Of a DNA stretch of 40,693 nucleotides, positions 23,349 through 30,854 are shown piece by piece. Numbering within the stretch: position 1 is the stretch's first letter; every line of letters starts with the position of its first letter. The stretch spans positions 1 to 40,693 of the forward strand of contig VEQT01000021.1 in assembly GCA_018883065.1 (NCBI GenBank). Direction: 5' to 3'. This DNA is from Flavobacterium sp. Its GTDB lineage: Bacteria; Bacteroidota; Bacteroidia; Flavobacteriales; Flavobacteriaceae. Under the pieces are notes generated by a model that was not told the origin of the DNA, searched no databases, and was given only the letters and a program-made list of their open reading frames with translations. The position numbers were made by a program, and so were the translations under genes.

Positions 23349-25040
23349 ATGCAACTTTCTGAACAAGAAATCATCCGAAGAGACAAACTCAATGCCTTGC
23401 GCGATTTGGGAATTAACCCCTATCCTGCCAATTTATTCCCTGTAAATCATTCATCGAAACAGATCAAGGAACAATTTGAAGAAGGCAAAAAGGTAATTGT
23501 AGCCGGCCGATTGATGAGCGTGAGAGACCAAGGAAAAGCCTGTTTTGCCGAATTGCAGGACAGCGAAGGCCGCATTCAATTGTATTTGAACCGCGATATG
23601 ATATGTCCTGACGAAGACAAAACCACCTACAACCAAGTATTCAAAAAACTAACCGACTTGGGCGATTTTGTGGGTATTGAGGGCGAATTATTTACCACTC
23701 AAGTGGGCGCCAAATGCATCCGTGTAGACAACTACACCTTTTTGAGTAAAACACTTCGTCCGTTGCCTTTACCCAAAACCAACGATGAAGGCCATGTATT
23801 TGATGCCTTTACCGACGCCGAATTGCGCTACCGCATGCGTTATGTTGATTTGGTTGTAAACCCACAGGTAAAAGCGGTGTTTCAAAAACGCAATAAATTA
23901 TTTACCGCCATGCGTAATTTTTTTAATGACGCAGGCTATATGGAGGTAGAAACACCTGTTTTGCAATCGATACCGGGAGGTGCGGCTGCTCGTCCATTTA
24001 TTACACACCACAATAGCTTAGATATTCCATTGTATATGCGTATCGCCAACGAGCTCTACCTGAAAAGATTGATTGTGGGTGGATTTGATGGCGTGTATGA
24101 ATTCTCCAAAAACTTCCGAAACGAAGGAATGGACCGAACCCACAATCCCGAATTTACCGCTATGGAAATCTATGTAGCCTACAAAGACTACAACTGGATG
24201 ATGAATTTTACCGAAAATTTACTTGAACATTGCGCTTTACAAGTAAATGGAACGACTGAAGCCACATTTGGCGAACACCAAATTAACTTCAAAGCACCTT
24301 ATGCCCGCGTGACTATGACCGATGCAATTAAGCAGTTTACTGGTTTTGACATCACAGGAAAATCAGAATCAGAGCTATTTGCTGCAGCCAAATCGATGGG
24401 CATTGAGGTAAACGAAACCATGGGCAAAGGCAAATTGATTGACGAAATTTTTGGCGAAAAATGCGAGGGGAATTTTATTCAACCCACCTTCATTACTGAT
24501 TATCCCAAAGAAATGTCACCCTTGTGTAAAGCCCACCGCGACAACCCCGAATTAACTGAGCGTTTTGAGTTGATGGTGTGCGGAAAAGAAATCGCTAATG
24601 CTTATTCTGAATTAAACGACCCAATAGACCAACGTGAGCGTTTTGAAGCCCAAATGGCGCTTGCCGCTAAAGGCGATGACGAAGCCAATGGCATCATTGA
24701 TGAAGATTTTTTGCGTGCACTCGAATACGGTATGCCACCAACTTCAGGTTTAGGAATTGGCATGGATCGATTGATCATGTTTTTAACTAACAATCCGTCC
24801 ATTCAGGAAGTGTTGTTCTTCCCACAAATGCGTCCCGAGAAAAAACAGCTCGACCTTACAGATGACGAAAAGCTAATTATACGTTTATTGAAATCTGAAA
24901 ACAACCAAGCATTGGGAAGCTTAAAAGAAAAATCACAACTAAGCGGTAAAAAATGGGATGCCGCCATGAAAGGTCTTTCAAAACATGGTCTCATTAGAGT
25001 TTTGGTAGATGGCGAAAATAAAACGGTCGTTTTAAATTAA
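23349..25040 (+). CDS. lysS: Lysine--tRNA ligase, class II
   Basis: The enzyme charges tRNA-Lys. From ATG 23349 (MQLSEQEIIRRDKLNALRDLG) it has 563 residues. It has the OB-fold anticodon-binding domain (about 50-150), class II motif 2 in FRNEGMDRTHNPEFTAMEIY and motif 3 in GLGIGMDRLIMFLTN. After the usual end near FFPQMRPE it continues for roughly 65 residues, with LTDDEKLIIRLLKSE and a helical, basic segment resembling a small winged-helix domain; I recall this tail in Bacteroidota lysyl-tRNA synthetases. Start upstream at 23250 is rejected because the promoter box falls inside it. Confidence 0.97.
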   Translation: MQLSEQEIIRRDKLNALRDLGINPYPANLFPVNHSSKQIKEQFEEGKKVIVAGRLMSVRDQGKACFAELQDSEGRIQLYLNRDMICPDEDKTTYNQVFKKLTDLGDFVGIEGELFTTQVGAKCIRVDNYTFLSKTLRPLPLPKTNDEGHVFDAFTDAELRYRMRYVDLVVNPQVKAVFQKRNKLFTAMRNFFNDAGYMEVETPVLQSIPGGAAARPFITHHNSLDIPLYMRIANELYLKRLIVGGFDGVYEFSKNFRNEGMDRTHNPEFTAMEIYVAYKDYNWMMNFTENLLEHCALQVNGTTEATFGEHQINFKAPYARVTMTDAIKQFTGFDITGKSESELFAAAKSMGIEVNETMGKGKLIDEIFGEKCEGNFIQPTFITDYPKEMSPLCKAHRDNPELTERFELMVCGKEIANAYSELNDPIDQRERFEAQMALAAKGDDEANGIIDEDFLRALEYGMPPTSGLGIGMDRLIMFLTNNPSIQEVLFFPQMRPEKKQLDLTDDEKLIIRLLKSENNQALGSLKEKSQLSGKKWDAAMKGLSKHGLIRVLVDGENKTVVLN

Positions 25041-25075
25041 ATAAAAAAGGAGCACGCATTGCGCTCCTTATTATT
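25041..25075. terminator. Bidirectional terminator between lysS and the mbn-like operon
   Basis: Arms aaggagc (25047-25053) and gctcctt (25063-25069) are exact, with a further gc/gc pair across a small bulge. A-run on the left and T-rich bases on the right allow termination of both convergent units. Confidence 0.8.
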
Positions 25076-26031
25076 TACAATTGATAATTTAAATTAAAGG
25101 CCCATCGGGTATTTGCTTTAACATTGCCATTCGTTAGATGTTGTACGAATGGAAGCATAGAATTTATCCCTAACGAAAATCTATCCTTTCCTAACTCAAA
25201 GCCCAATTTTCCAAACAAAATATCACCTTTGGTACCGGGAATATACTGCATAAATTGTTTATTAGCCCCGTACACTTCGCCTGCCAATCCCAACTGCGGT
25301 AATACTTTTACTTTCTGCAAATCAATCAAGTAAAACAGAGTACTGGCATAATTAAATTGATCACCAAATTGGTATCGGGAATCATTTTCCGTTTTGAAGG
25401 TATAATTTAATGATGTATTTAATCCTAGCTTTTTTCGTTTTACAACATACTCACTCAAAAACAAATAATCCCAACTTCCAGTCCCCAATTGAAAACTGGG
25501 ATTTAGGGTGCCGTTATTCAACTGAGTATTTTTTCCAGTAGGCAATTTTACTCCTGTGCCCACTTGAATTTTATGCACCCATATTGTGCTATCTTTTTGT
25601 GTCTGAAACACTGTATATAGTCCCATCATTGTTGCATCGCCAAATCCTTTAATTTGTTCGTTTCCAGACAATAAATTCCTATTATTTTGATGATAGGGCA
25701 TTAATAAAGAAAGTTGTATTTTGGATGTAAGAGGTATTCGAGCCCAAATTTGCCATGTATTAAAGTGCTCCTCTATCCATGGTGAATTGGCAAATATGCC
25801 TTGCTTGGTATTGTAGCTTTGGTAAACATAACGCATGCCCACAAAATTAGTTGTCAACAACGAACTAAATCCCATACTTCCGCCATTAGCAGAACAGCCA
25901 CAAGCATCACAATCTTCCAACAGCAAACGTGAAAACATTTGTTTGTAATTTGGTGTTTGAATAGAATCAAATTCTCCAGCATACACAACTAATGGTAATA
26001 CCAACATGAATACTTTACATATATTTTTCAT
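25075..26031 (-). CDS. Outer-membrane beta-barrel protein with N-terminal CxxCxC motif
   Basis: The 318-residue protein has a signal peptide (MKNICKVFMLVLPLVVYA) and then, before the first strand, a cysteine cluster DCDACGCSANGGSMGF with C41, C44 and C46. The rest has strands with alternating hydrophobic residues (MRYVYQSYNTKQG, IQLSLLMPYHQN, WAFNLNYQL at the end), resembling the transporter-like barrels of the phenol-degradation MetA type. Its gene is the third of a run with mbnP-like and mbnH-like genes, 7 bp after mbnH. The cysteine motif could bind copper or another thiophilic metal; this is inferred from residues and context. Confidence 0.72.
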   Translation of the reverse strand: MKNICKVFMLVLPLVVYAGEFDSIQTPNYKQMFSRLLLEDCDACGCSANGGSMGFSSLLTTNFVGMRYVYQSYNTKQGIFANSPWIEEHFNTWQIWARIPLTSKIQLSLLMPYHQNNRNLLSGNEQIKGFGDATMMGLYTVFQTQKDSTIWVHKIQVGTGVKLPTGKNTQLNNGTLNPSFQLGTGSWDYLFLSEYVVKRKKLGLNTSLNYTFKTENDSRYQFGDQFNYASTLFYLIDLQKVKVLPQLGLAGEVYGANKQFMQYIPGTKGDILFGKLGFELGKDRFSLGINSMLPFVQHLTNGNVKANTRWAFNLNYQL

Positions 26032-26038
26032 TTCAATT

Positions 26039-27067
26039 TTATTCTGAAAACCGCGAATCAGTTAGATATTGGTAATCGGTTAAGGTGTTTAAAAAGGCAA
26101 TCAATTGATTTTTCTCAAGAGCCGTTAAAGAAATTCCTAAATATCCATTTTGCTGCAATAGTGGATCCAAAGTTGTTGATTGTACCACACCCATTTGGTA
26201 ATGATTCAACACTGCCTCCAAGGAACCAAAGCGCCCATCGTGCATATATGGCGCAGTTACAGCTACATTTCGTAAACTAGGAACTTTAAATTTGTAATAA
26301 TCTTGCGGCAAAAGGGTTAACCTATATCGTCCAACATCATTTACCAATGGATTTACAGCCAATCCATTGTTACGAAAAGAGTTATCAGTAAATAAGTCAG
26401 TTGCATGACATGATGCGCATTTACTTTTAAATAAAGCATATCCTGCTAGTTCCTCATCTGAAAGCGTTCCACTTACTTCTTGACGCTTGTATTTATCAAA
26501 ACGTGAATTGGAGGAAATATTCATTACCATAAATTGAGTTAAGGCTTTGAAAATATTTTCAGTTGATACTTTTTTATCGGAAAAAGATTGCTCAAATAAC
26601 CTTACATAAACTGGATCCGCCTTCATCATAGCTAATATTTCATTGAGATTACCATTCATCTCTATTTCACTTAATAGTGGAATGACAGGCAAAAATTCTA
26701 GATTGTCTGCGGCACCATCCCACATAAATTGGGTTTGAAACGCCATATTCTGAATTGAGGGCGAATTACGTGTTCCCATGGCATTATTGACTCCATGACT
26801 TACGGTATGCCCGTGGTGCGTAAATGCATTTTGCTGTATATGACAAAAACCACATGAAATTGTACCATCTGAAGACAACCTCCCATCATAAAACAGTTTT
26901 TTGCCTAATTCAAATCCTTTTGTGGTAGGCGGATTTTGTGAGATATTATAGGCTAATTCCGGAAAATTTGAAGGCACATTAAATTCTAAAGGTAAGTTGA
27001 CATAATCCGGTTCTGTTGAACAAGACCACAACACAAAAGAACATAAAAGGGCGAAGTATTGTTTCAT
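26039..27067 (-). CDS. MbnH-like dihaem cytochrome c peroxidase/MauG-family lipoprotein
   Basis: The 342-residue lipoprotein (LWSC, cysteine 16) carries two haem c sites, CGFCH (C72, C75, H76) and CASCH (C217, C220, H221), as in bacterial cytochrome c peroxidases and MauG. Other family segments are GRLSSDGTISCGFCH, FMWDGAADNLE and APYMHDGRF (M275 at the usual distal ligand position). Next to an MbnP-like gene, the best reading is MbnH, the enzyme that oxidises a tryptophan of MbnP to kynurenine in a methanotroph. A plain peroxide-removing peroxidase is the alternative. It lies 56 bp after the mbnP-like gene. Confidence 0.85.
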   Translation of the reverse strand: MKQYFALLCSFVLWSCSTEPDYVNLPLEFNVPSNFPELAYNISQNPPTTKGFELGKKLFYDGRLSSDGTISCGFCHIQQNAFTHHGHTVSHGVNNAMGTRNSPSIQNMAFQTQFMWDGAADNLEFLPVIPLLSEIEMNGNLNEILAMMKADPVYVRLFEQSFSDKKVSTENIFKALTQFMVMNISSNSRFDKYKRQEVSGTLSDEELAGYALFKSKCASCHATDLFTDNSFRNNGLAVNPLVNDVGRYRLTLLPQDYYKFKVPSLRNVAVTAPYMHDGRFGSLEAVLNHYQMGVVQSTTLDPLLQQNGYLGISLTALEKNQLIAFLNTLTDYQYLTDSRFSE

Positions 27068-27123
27068 TCGAATTGTATTTAAAAAGCTGCACTATTTGCA
27101 ATAGTGCAGCTTTCAATTCAAAA

Positions 27124-27927
27124 TTAATTAGGGTCGTTGTGTACGTGTTCTACATCAAACATATCAGATAAATTTGCTGTAATTTGCGGCAACAAAGGCC
27201 CACCCATAATCATGGCTCCCATTCCCATTCCATTGTTATTAGATAAATTTACTTTGTTTGTTCCGTCTATTATTTGAGACAAATCGGTGCTTAAGTGAAT
27301 TTGTGGAGTAATAGTTGTACGAACTAAAGCTTGGGTTGGCAAATCTAAATTAACTGTAGTATAATTGTAATCGGCACCAAATTTTCCGGTATGAATCATA
27401 TAGGAAGTAGCACTTGAAACTGTAGGCGAGGTGAAAGTTCCCTCAAAAGCCAAAAATTTAAAGCCTGATGCCCAACTCCATGTCATACCCGCCGCTTGTG
27501 CTTGAGCCCAAAAATCAGCAATTCCTGACTGACCTAGTTCATATTGCGCCTGATCTACACCAATTCCAAATTGAATCGATTTATAATTGGCAGCCGGAAT
27601 ATTGCTTAAGTTTAGTACTAAACTTTCAGGGTTTGTTTGATCAACTATAAAATAACTGTCGGCCTTGGGATAAGTAAAAACAGTTCCGTCTTCTTTGGTC
27701 AACACAATATTACTAACAATGTATTTTACTTTATTTACAGTAAGTACTTCATTGGCTGAAGTTGGCAGATTGGTTGCACCCAATACCAAAAGATTTCCTT
27801 TATACCCGTTTTCAAATTCGATGTTTAAACTTCCTGTTCCACTAATTGTTTCTTCGCTTTTAGAACAAGCTGTAAATAATCCTGCGACAGCTAAACAAGC
27901 TACTGCCATTGTAATATAATTTTTCAT
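27124..27927 (-). CDS. MbnP-family copper-binding lipoprotein
   Basis: The 267-residue lipoprotein (LFTAC, cysteine 21) matches the MbnP family: a beta-rich N-terminal part with KVKYIVSNIVLTKEDG, the segment SIQFGIGVDQ, and the signature MTWSWASGFKFLAFEG (148-163) with W150 and W152. Candidate copper ligands are H179 in MIHTG, H211 in PQIHLS and the C-terminal HVH (261-263); NNGMGMGAMIMGG adds methionines. In the characterised MbnP a tryptophan is converted to kynurenine by MbnH and joins histidines in a copper site. The adjacent dihaem gene supports this. Which tryptophan would be modified here is not certain. Confidence 0.88.
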   Translation of the reverse strand: MKNYITMAVACLAVAGLFTACSKSEETISGTGSLNIEFENGYKGNLLVLGATNLPTSANEVLTVNKVKYIVSNIVLTKEDGTVFTYPKADSYFIVDQTNPESLVLNLSNIPAANYKSIQFGIGVDQAQYELGQSGIADFWAQAQAAGMTWSWASGFKFLAFEGTFTSPTVSSATSYMIHTGKFGADYNYTTVNLDLPTQALVRTTITPQIHLSTDLSQIIDGTNKVNLSNNNGMGMGAMIMGGPLLPQITANLSDMFDVEHVHNDPN

Positions 27928-27971
27928 TTTTTTATTTTAAATTTTTAGTATTAATACATAGCACACGCATA

Positions 27972-28001
27972 CAGAAATAAATACCTCTGTACACCTGCAA
28001 A
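27972..28001 (-). promoter_or_regulatory. Weak promoter candidate ahead of the mbnP-like gene
   Basis: On the minus strand TTTG (27998-28001) lies 18 nt before TATTTCTG (27972-27979), which differs from TAnnTTTG at one position. It lies in the 88-bp gap between the CNGKCHLMK gene and mbnP, so the latter may have its own start. Confidence 0.3.
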
Positions 28002-28015
28002 AAAACCGATAATAC

Positions 28016-28402
28016 TTAACTTAAAATAGGGGGATGAAAAACCGCTGAAGAATGTAAAAGACTGTATAAATTGGAGTAATCCAATGTAATCAATGAGTTC
28101 TCATGTGTTTTCGTAAAATGAGTAAAAAGAGTTGAAGAACATAGATACCAATTTGGTTCTTGTTCTTGTTTCGCAGTGTTTTTTTTGTCAGATGGAATTG
28201 ATTTTTCTTGAGATGTGTCTACTTCTGCAGCATTGGCCAACTGCTTCATCAAATGACACTTTCCATTACATTTTAGTACAGGTTTCGATTTATTAACACA
28301 CAACACCTTGGCAATATAATTGTAATTGACGGCGTACTCAAAAAACGGAAATACCGGTTTGAGCAAGATGGCAAACACAACTAAGAATATTAATTTTTTC
28401 AA
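28016..28402 (-). CDS. Uncharacterised membrane-anchored protein with CNGKCHLMK motif
   Basis: I know of no function for this family. Reading from a TTG at 28400-28402 gives a 128-residue protein beginning KKLIFLVVFAILLKPVFPF, a single signal anchor or signal peptide, followed by EYAVNYNYIAKVLCVNKSKP and LKCNGKCHLMKQLANAAE. The potential metal-binding residues are the two cysteines, histidine and methionine of CNGKCHLM plus an upstream cysteine. The frame has no ATG before the motif; TTG 28445-28447 or GTG 28421-28423 are alternative starts. It lies 88 bp upstream of mbnP in the same direction. A promoter box TAAATTTG (28458-28465) precedes it. Confidence 0.7.
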   Translation of the reverse strand: MKKLIFLVVFAILLKPVFPFFEYAVNYNYIAKVLCVNKSKPVLKCNGKCHLMKQLANAAEVDTSQEKSIPSDKKNTAKQEQEPNWYLCSSTLFTHFTKTHENSLITLDYSNLYSLLHSSAVFHPPILS

Positions 28403-28457
28403 TTTAGAAGTAGAATTAAGCACCAATAATTGTTGCTGAAAACCCAAAAAAGCTCAG

Positions 28458-28465
28458 CAAATTTA
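28458..28465 (-). promoter_or_regulatory. Possible promoter -7 box of the CNGKCHLMK gene
   Basis: The minus strand reads TAAATTTG, a full TAnnTTTG match, with no good TTTG at standard distance. If used, the transcript would start near 28451. The rest of the 28466-28686 gap is AT-rich with no further feature recognised. Confidence 0.4.
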
Positions 28466-28686
28466 AACCACTGAAAACATTTTAACTATTAATTACTGTT
28501 AAATTTTTATGGATTATGTTTCATTAACTCATGTGTATGTGGCACCTATTTCACTATTAATAATTAACCTTAAATAGAAAATGTTTTGAACCTATTTTCA
28601 CGTTACTTTAATCTATTTTTAAAAAATAATTATTAAACCATTTGGAGTAATGGCATTCTTAGCGAAAAATTTTAAAATATTATATC

Positions 28687-29112
28687 ATGAAAAAATTAGT
28701 AGTGGTTGCCGTTTTGTTGCTTTCAGTGACAGCATTTGCACAAGAAAAAAGAAAAAAAGGACCTGAAATGTCTGCAGAAAAAAAGGTAGAATTACAGGTT
28801 GCTCGATTAAAAATTGAATTGGATTTAAACGAAAAACAAACTGCAGAATTGCGCACTGTGTTTCAAGAGCGCCTACAAAAACAAAACAAACTACGCGCCG
28901 AATTTGGTTCAAAAAAAGACAGTTTACACAAACCAAGTCCCGCCCAACGCGAGCAAATGAAAAAAATTAAAAGCGATAACAAGAAAGTGTTTGAGGAACA
29001 ACTTAAAAAAATACTCACAGCAACTCAATTTGAAACCTGGAATCAATTAAAAACAGATCGACAAAACAAAACAAAAGATCGCATGCAAAAAAGAAGTCCG
29101 GGTGAAAATTAA
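28687..29112 (+). CDS. Small helical periplasmic protein, Spy/CpxP-like
   Basis: The 141-residue protein has a cleavable signal (MKKLVVVAVLLLSVTAFAQ) and then an entirely charged helical chain rich in Lys, Glu and Gln. It contains LDLNEKQTAELRTVFQERLQKQNKL and a second matching helix FEEQLKKILTATQFETWNQLK, the layout of LTxxQ/Spy-type periplasmic chaperones, some of which respond to metals or envelope stress. The family call is by pattern, not a clear signature. It is divergent from the mbn-like cluster and shares a 239-bp upstream region with it, and is followed by a second small exported protein. Confidence 0.68.
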   Translation: MKKLVVVAVLLLSVTAFAQEKRKKGPEMSAEKKVELQVARLKIELDLNEKQTAELRTVFQERLQKQNKLRAEFGSKKDSLHKPSPAQREQMKKIKSDNKKVFEEQLKKILTATQFETWNQLKTDRQNKTKDRMQKRSPGEN

Positions 29113-29187
29113 TTGCTTTAAAAAAATAGTTTGTCACTTCAAAAAAAATCAATTAGATTTGGACGGTAAACCAAAATTTAAACTGTT

Positions 29188-29514
29188 ATGAAAAAAGTTA
29201 TTTCTCTTGTTGTGGTATTTTTTGCATTTGTAATAAATGCAGCAGCACAAGACATGAAAATGAGTTCGGATGAAGCTGCGAAAAAAGATATTGCAGCCCT
29301 AGTTTCAAAAGTAACCGTTGCTGAAAACCTTAAAAAAGATCTTTATACATTGATGGTCATGAAGCACGATGCGTTAGCTAATCCAAAACTAACTGCTGCT
29401 GAGAAAGAAAATATTTCTAAAATATTTGAAACAAAATTAATGGCAGGATTAACTGAGGAGCAACGCAAAGAACTTGCAAAATATCCTTCTATCATGAAAC
29501 AATTAGCAAACTAA
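29188..29514 (+). CDS. Small exported helical protein of unknown function
   Basis: The 108-residue protein has a signal peptide (MKKVISLVVVFFAFVINAAAQ) and a helical remainder with DMKMSSDEAAKKDIAALVSKV and two motif-like segments, KLTAAEKENISKIFETKL and GLTEEQRKELAKYP. The LTxEQ-like spacing recalls the preceding protein, so the two may be distant relatives. It lies 75 bp after that gene and ends just before a strong bidirectional terminator. I do not recognise a named family and cannot assign a role. Confidence 0.6.
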   Translation: MKKVISLVVVFFAFVINAAAQDMKMSSDEAAKKDIAALVSKVTVAENLKKDLYTLMVMKHDALANPKLTAAEKENISKIFETKLMAGLTEEQRKELAKYPSIMKQLAN

Positions 29515-29527
29515 TTGTTTCATTTTA

Positions 29528-29566
29528 AAAAAATTAAAGCACCTATTAAGGTGCTTTAATTTTTTT
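29528..29566. terminator. Bidirectional intrinsic terminator
   Basis: Arms attaaagcacc (29533-29543) and ggtgctttaat (29550-29560) are exact, extended by A-run and T-run on the two sides. It separates the convergent 29188-29514 gene from hemL, whose stop lies at its edge. Confidence 0.92.
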
Positions 29567-30851
29567 ACAGAGTAGCTGCCACAAATTGAACAGCCTTGAT
29601 TGTTTGATCTAAATCGTCATAAGTAAGTGCGTCGGTAATAAACCAAGTTTCATAGGCCGAAGGCGCAATATAAATTCCCTGCTGCAATAAACCATGAAAA
29701 AATTGCTTAAATCGCGGATTATCTCCTTTAGCCGCTGAAGCAAAATCGACCACAGGAGCGGCATCAAAGTGCACCGAAATCATTGACCCTACTCTATTTA
29801 TAGTAAATTCAATTTGATTTGCTTCTAATGCTTTTGCAATTCCTTGGGCCAAATAATCCGTTTTTTGATCCAATCGAACAAACAAATCAGCATCTGCATG
29901 AATTGCTTGTAACATCGCTAATCCGGCTGCCATTGCCAAGGGATTTCCAGACAAAGTTCCGGCTTGGTATACAGGTCCTAATGGCGCTAAATAGTTCATT
30001 ATCTCGGCACGTGCGGCAAATGCACCAACTGGCAATCCACCACCAATTACTTTTCCGAAGGTAACAATATCAGCAGGTACTCCAAATAATTCTTGTACAC
30101 CGCCCTTTGCCAATCGGAAACCTGTCATCACCTCATCAAAAATGAGCAACGCTTGGTGTTGGTCACAAATACTGCGTAAGCCTTCCAAAAAATCAGGAGC
30201 TGGAGGTACACAACCCATATTACCTGCTACAGGTTCAACGATTATGGCCGCTATTTCATTGGGATTAGCTGCAAATAATTGGGCTACTTGCTCCAAATTA
30301 TTATACTGCGCCAATAAAGTATCTTGGGCAGTTCCTGGCGTAACTCCAGGACTATTTGGCGATCCAAATGTTACCGCTCCACTACCTGCTTGAATTAAAA
30401 ATGAATCAGAATGCCCGTGGTAACAGCCGGCAAATTTGATAATTTTATGCCGAGATGTAAAACCCCTGGCCAATCGAATGGCGCTCATACAGGCTTCGGT
30501 ACCAGAATTGACAAAACGAATTTTATCGATATTTGGCACCATAGCAACAGCCAATTTGGCAATTTCGGTTTCCAAAGCGGTGGGTGTTCCAAATGAAGTT
30601 CCCAAAGCGGCACGACTTGTTACCGCTTCAACTACAGCTGGATAGGCATGACCTAAAATCATCGGGCCCCATGAATTGATGTAATCGATGTACCGATTTC
30701 CGTCCTCATCATATAAATATGCTCCTTTGGCTTTGGCTATAAAAATAGGCGTTCCACCCACTGATTTAAAGGCGCGGACTGGCGAATTTACTCCGCCTGG
30801 AATGACTTGTTCGGCTTCGGCAAATAATTGACTACTGCGTTGATATAACAT
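29565..30851 (-). CDS. hemL: Glutamate-1-semialdehyde 2,1-aminomutase
   Basis: HemL makes 5-aminolevulinate from glutamate-1-semialdehyde in the C5 route to haem. The 428-residue PLP enzyme begins [26 protein letters not shown], typical of the family, with YHGHSDS (144-150), [12 protein letters not shown] and the PLP lysine K267 in [15 protein letters not shown]. Length is normal. It is last in a run with a glucosaminidase gene only 3 bp upstream; other haem genes are not in this window. The haem it helps to make would be needed by the dihaem MbnH-like protein, though that link is general rather than specific. Confidence 0.97.
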   Translation of the reverse strand: MLYQRSSQLFAEAEQVIPGGVNSPVRAFKSVGGTPIFIAKAKGAYLYDEDGNRYIDYINSWGPMILGHAYPAVVEAVTSRAALGTSFGTPTALETEIAKLAVAMVPNIDKIRFVNSGTEACMSAIRLARGFTSRHKIIKFAGCYHGHSDSFLIQAGSGAVTFGSPNSPGVTPGTAQDTLLAQYNNLEQVAQLFAANPNEIAAIIVEPVAGNMGCVPPAPDFLEGLRSICDQHQALLIFDEVMTGFRLAKGGVQELFGVPADIVTFGKVIGGGLPVGAFAARAEIMNYLAPLGPVYQAGTLSGNPLAMAAGLAMLQAIHADADLFVRLDQKTDYLAQGIAKALEANQIEFTINRVGSMISVHFDAAPVVDFASAAKGDNPRFKQFFHGLLQQGIYIAPSAYETWFITDALTYDDLDQTIKAVQFVAATL

Positions 30852-30854
30852 GGT

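Noticed and set aside
25075..28447. Complete methanobactin operon
   Set aside because: No precursor peptide or mbnB/mbnC-like gene is present; only the MbnP/MbnH pair is seen.
29188..29514. Copper chaperone based on MKMSS and scattered methionines
   Set aside because: The methionines are too few and not arranged as MxxM repeats; I only call it a small exported helical protein.
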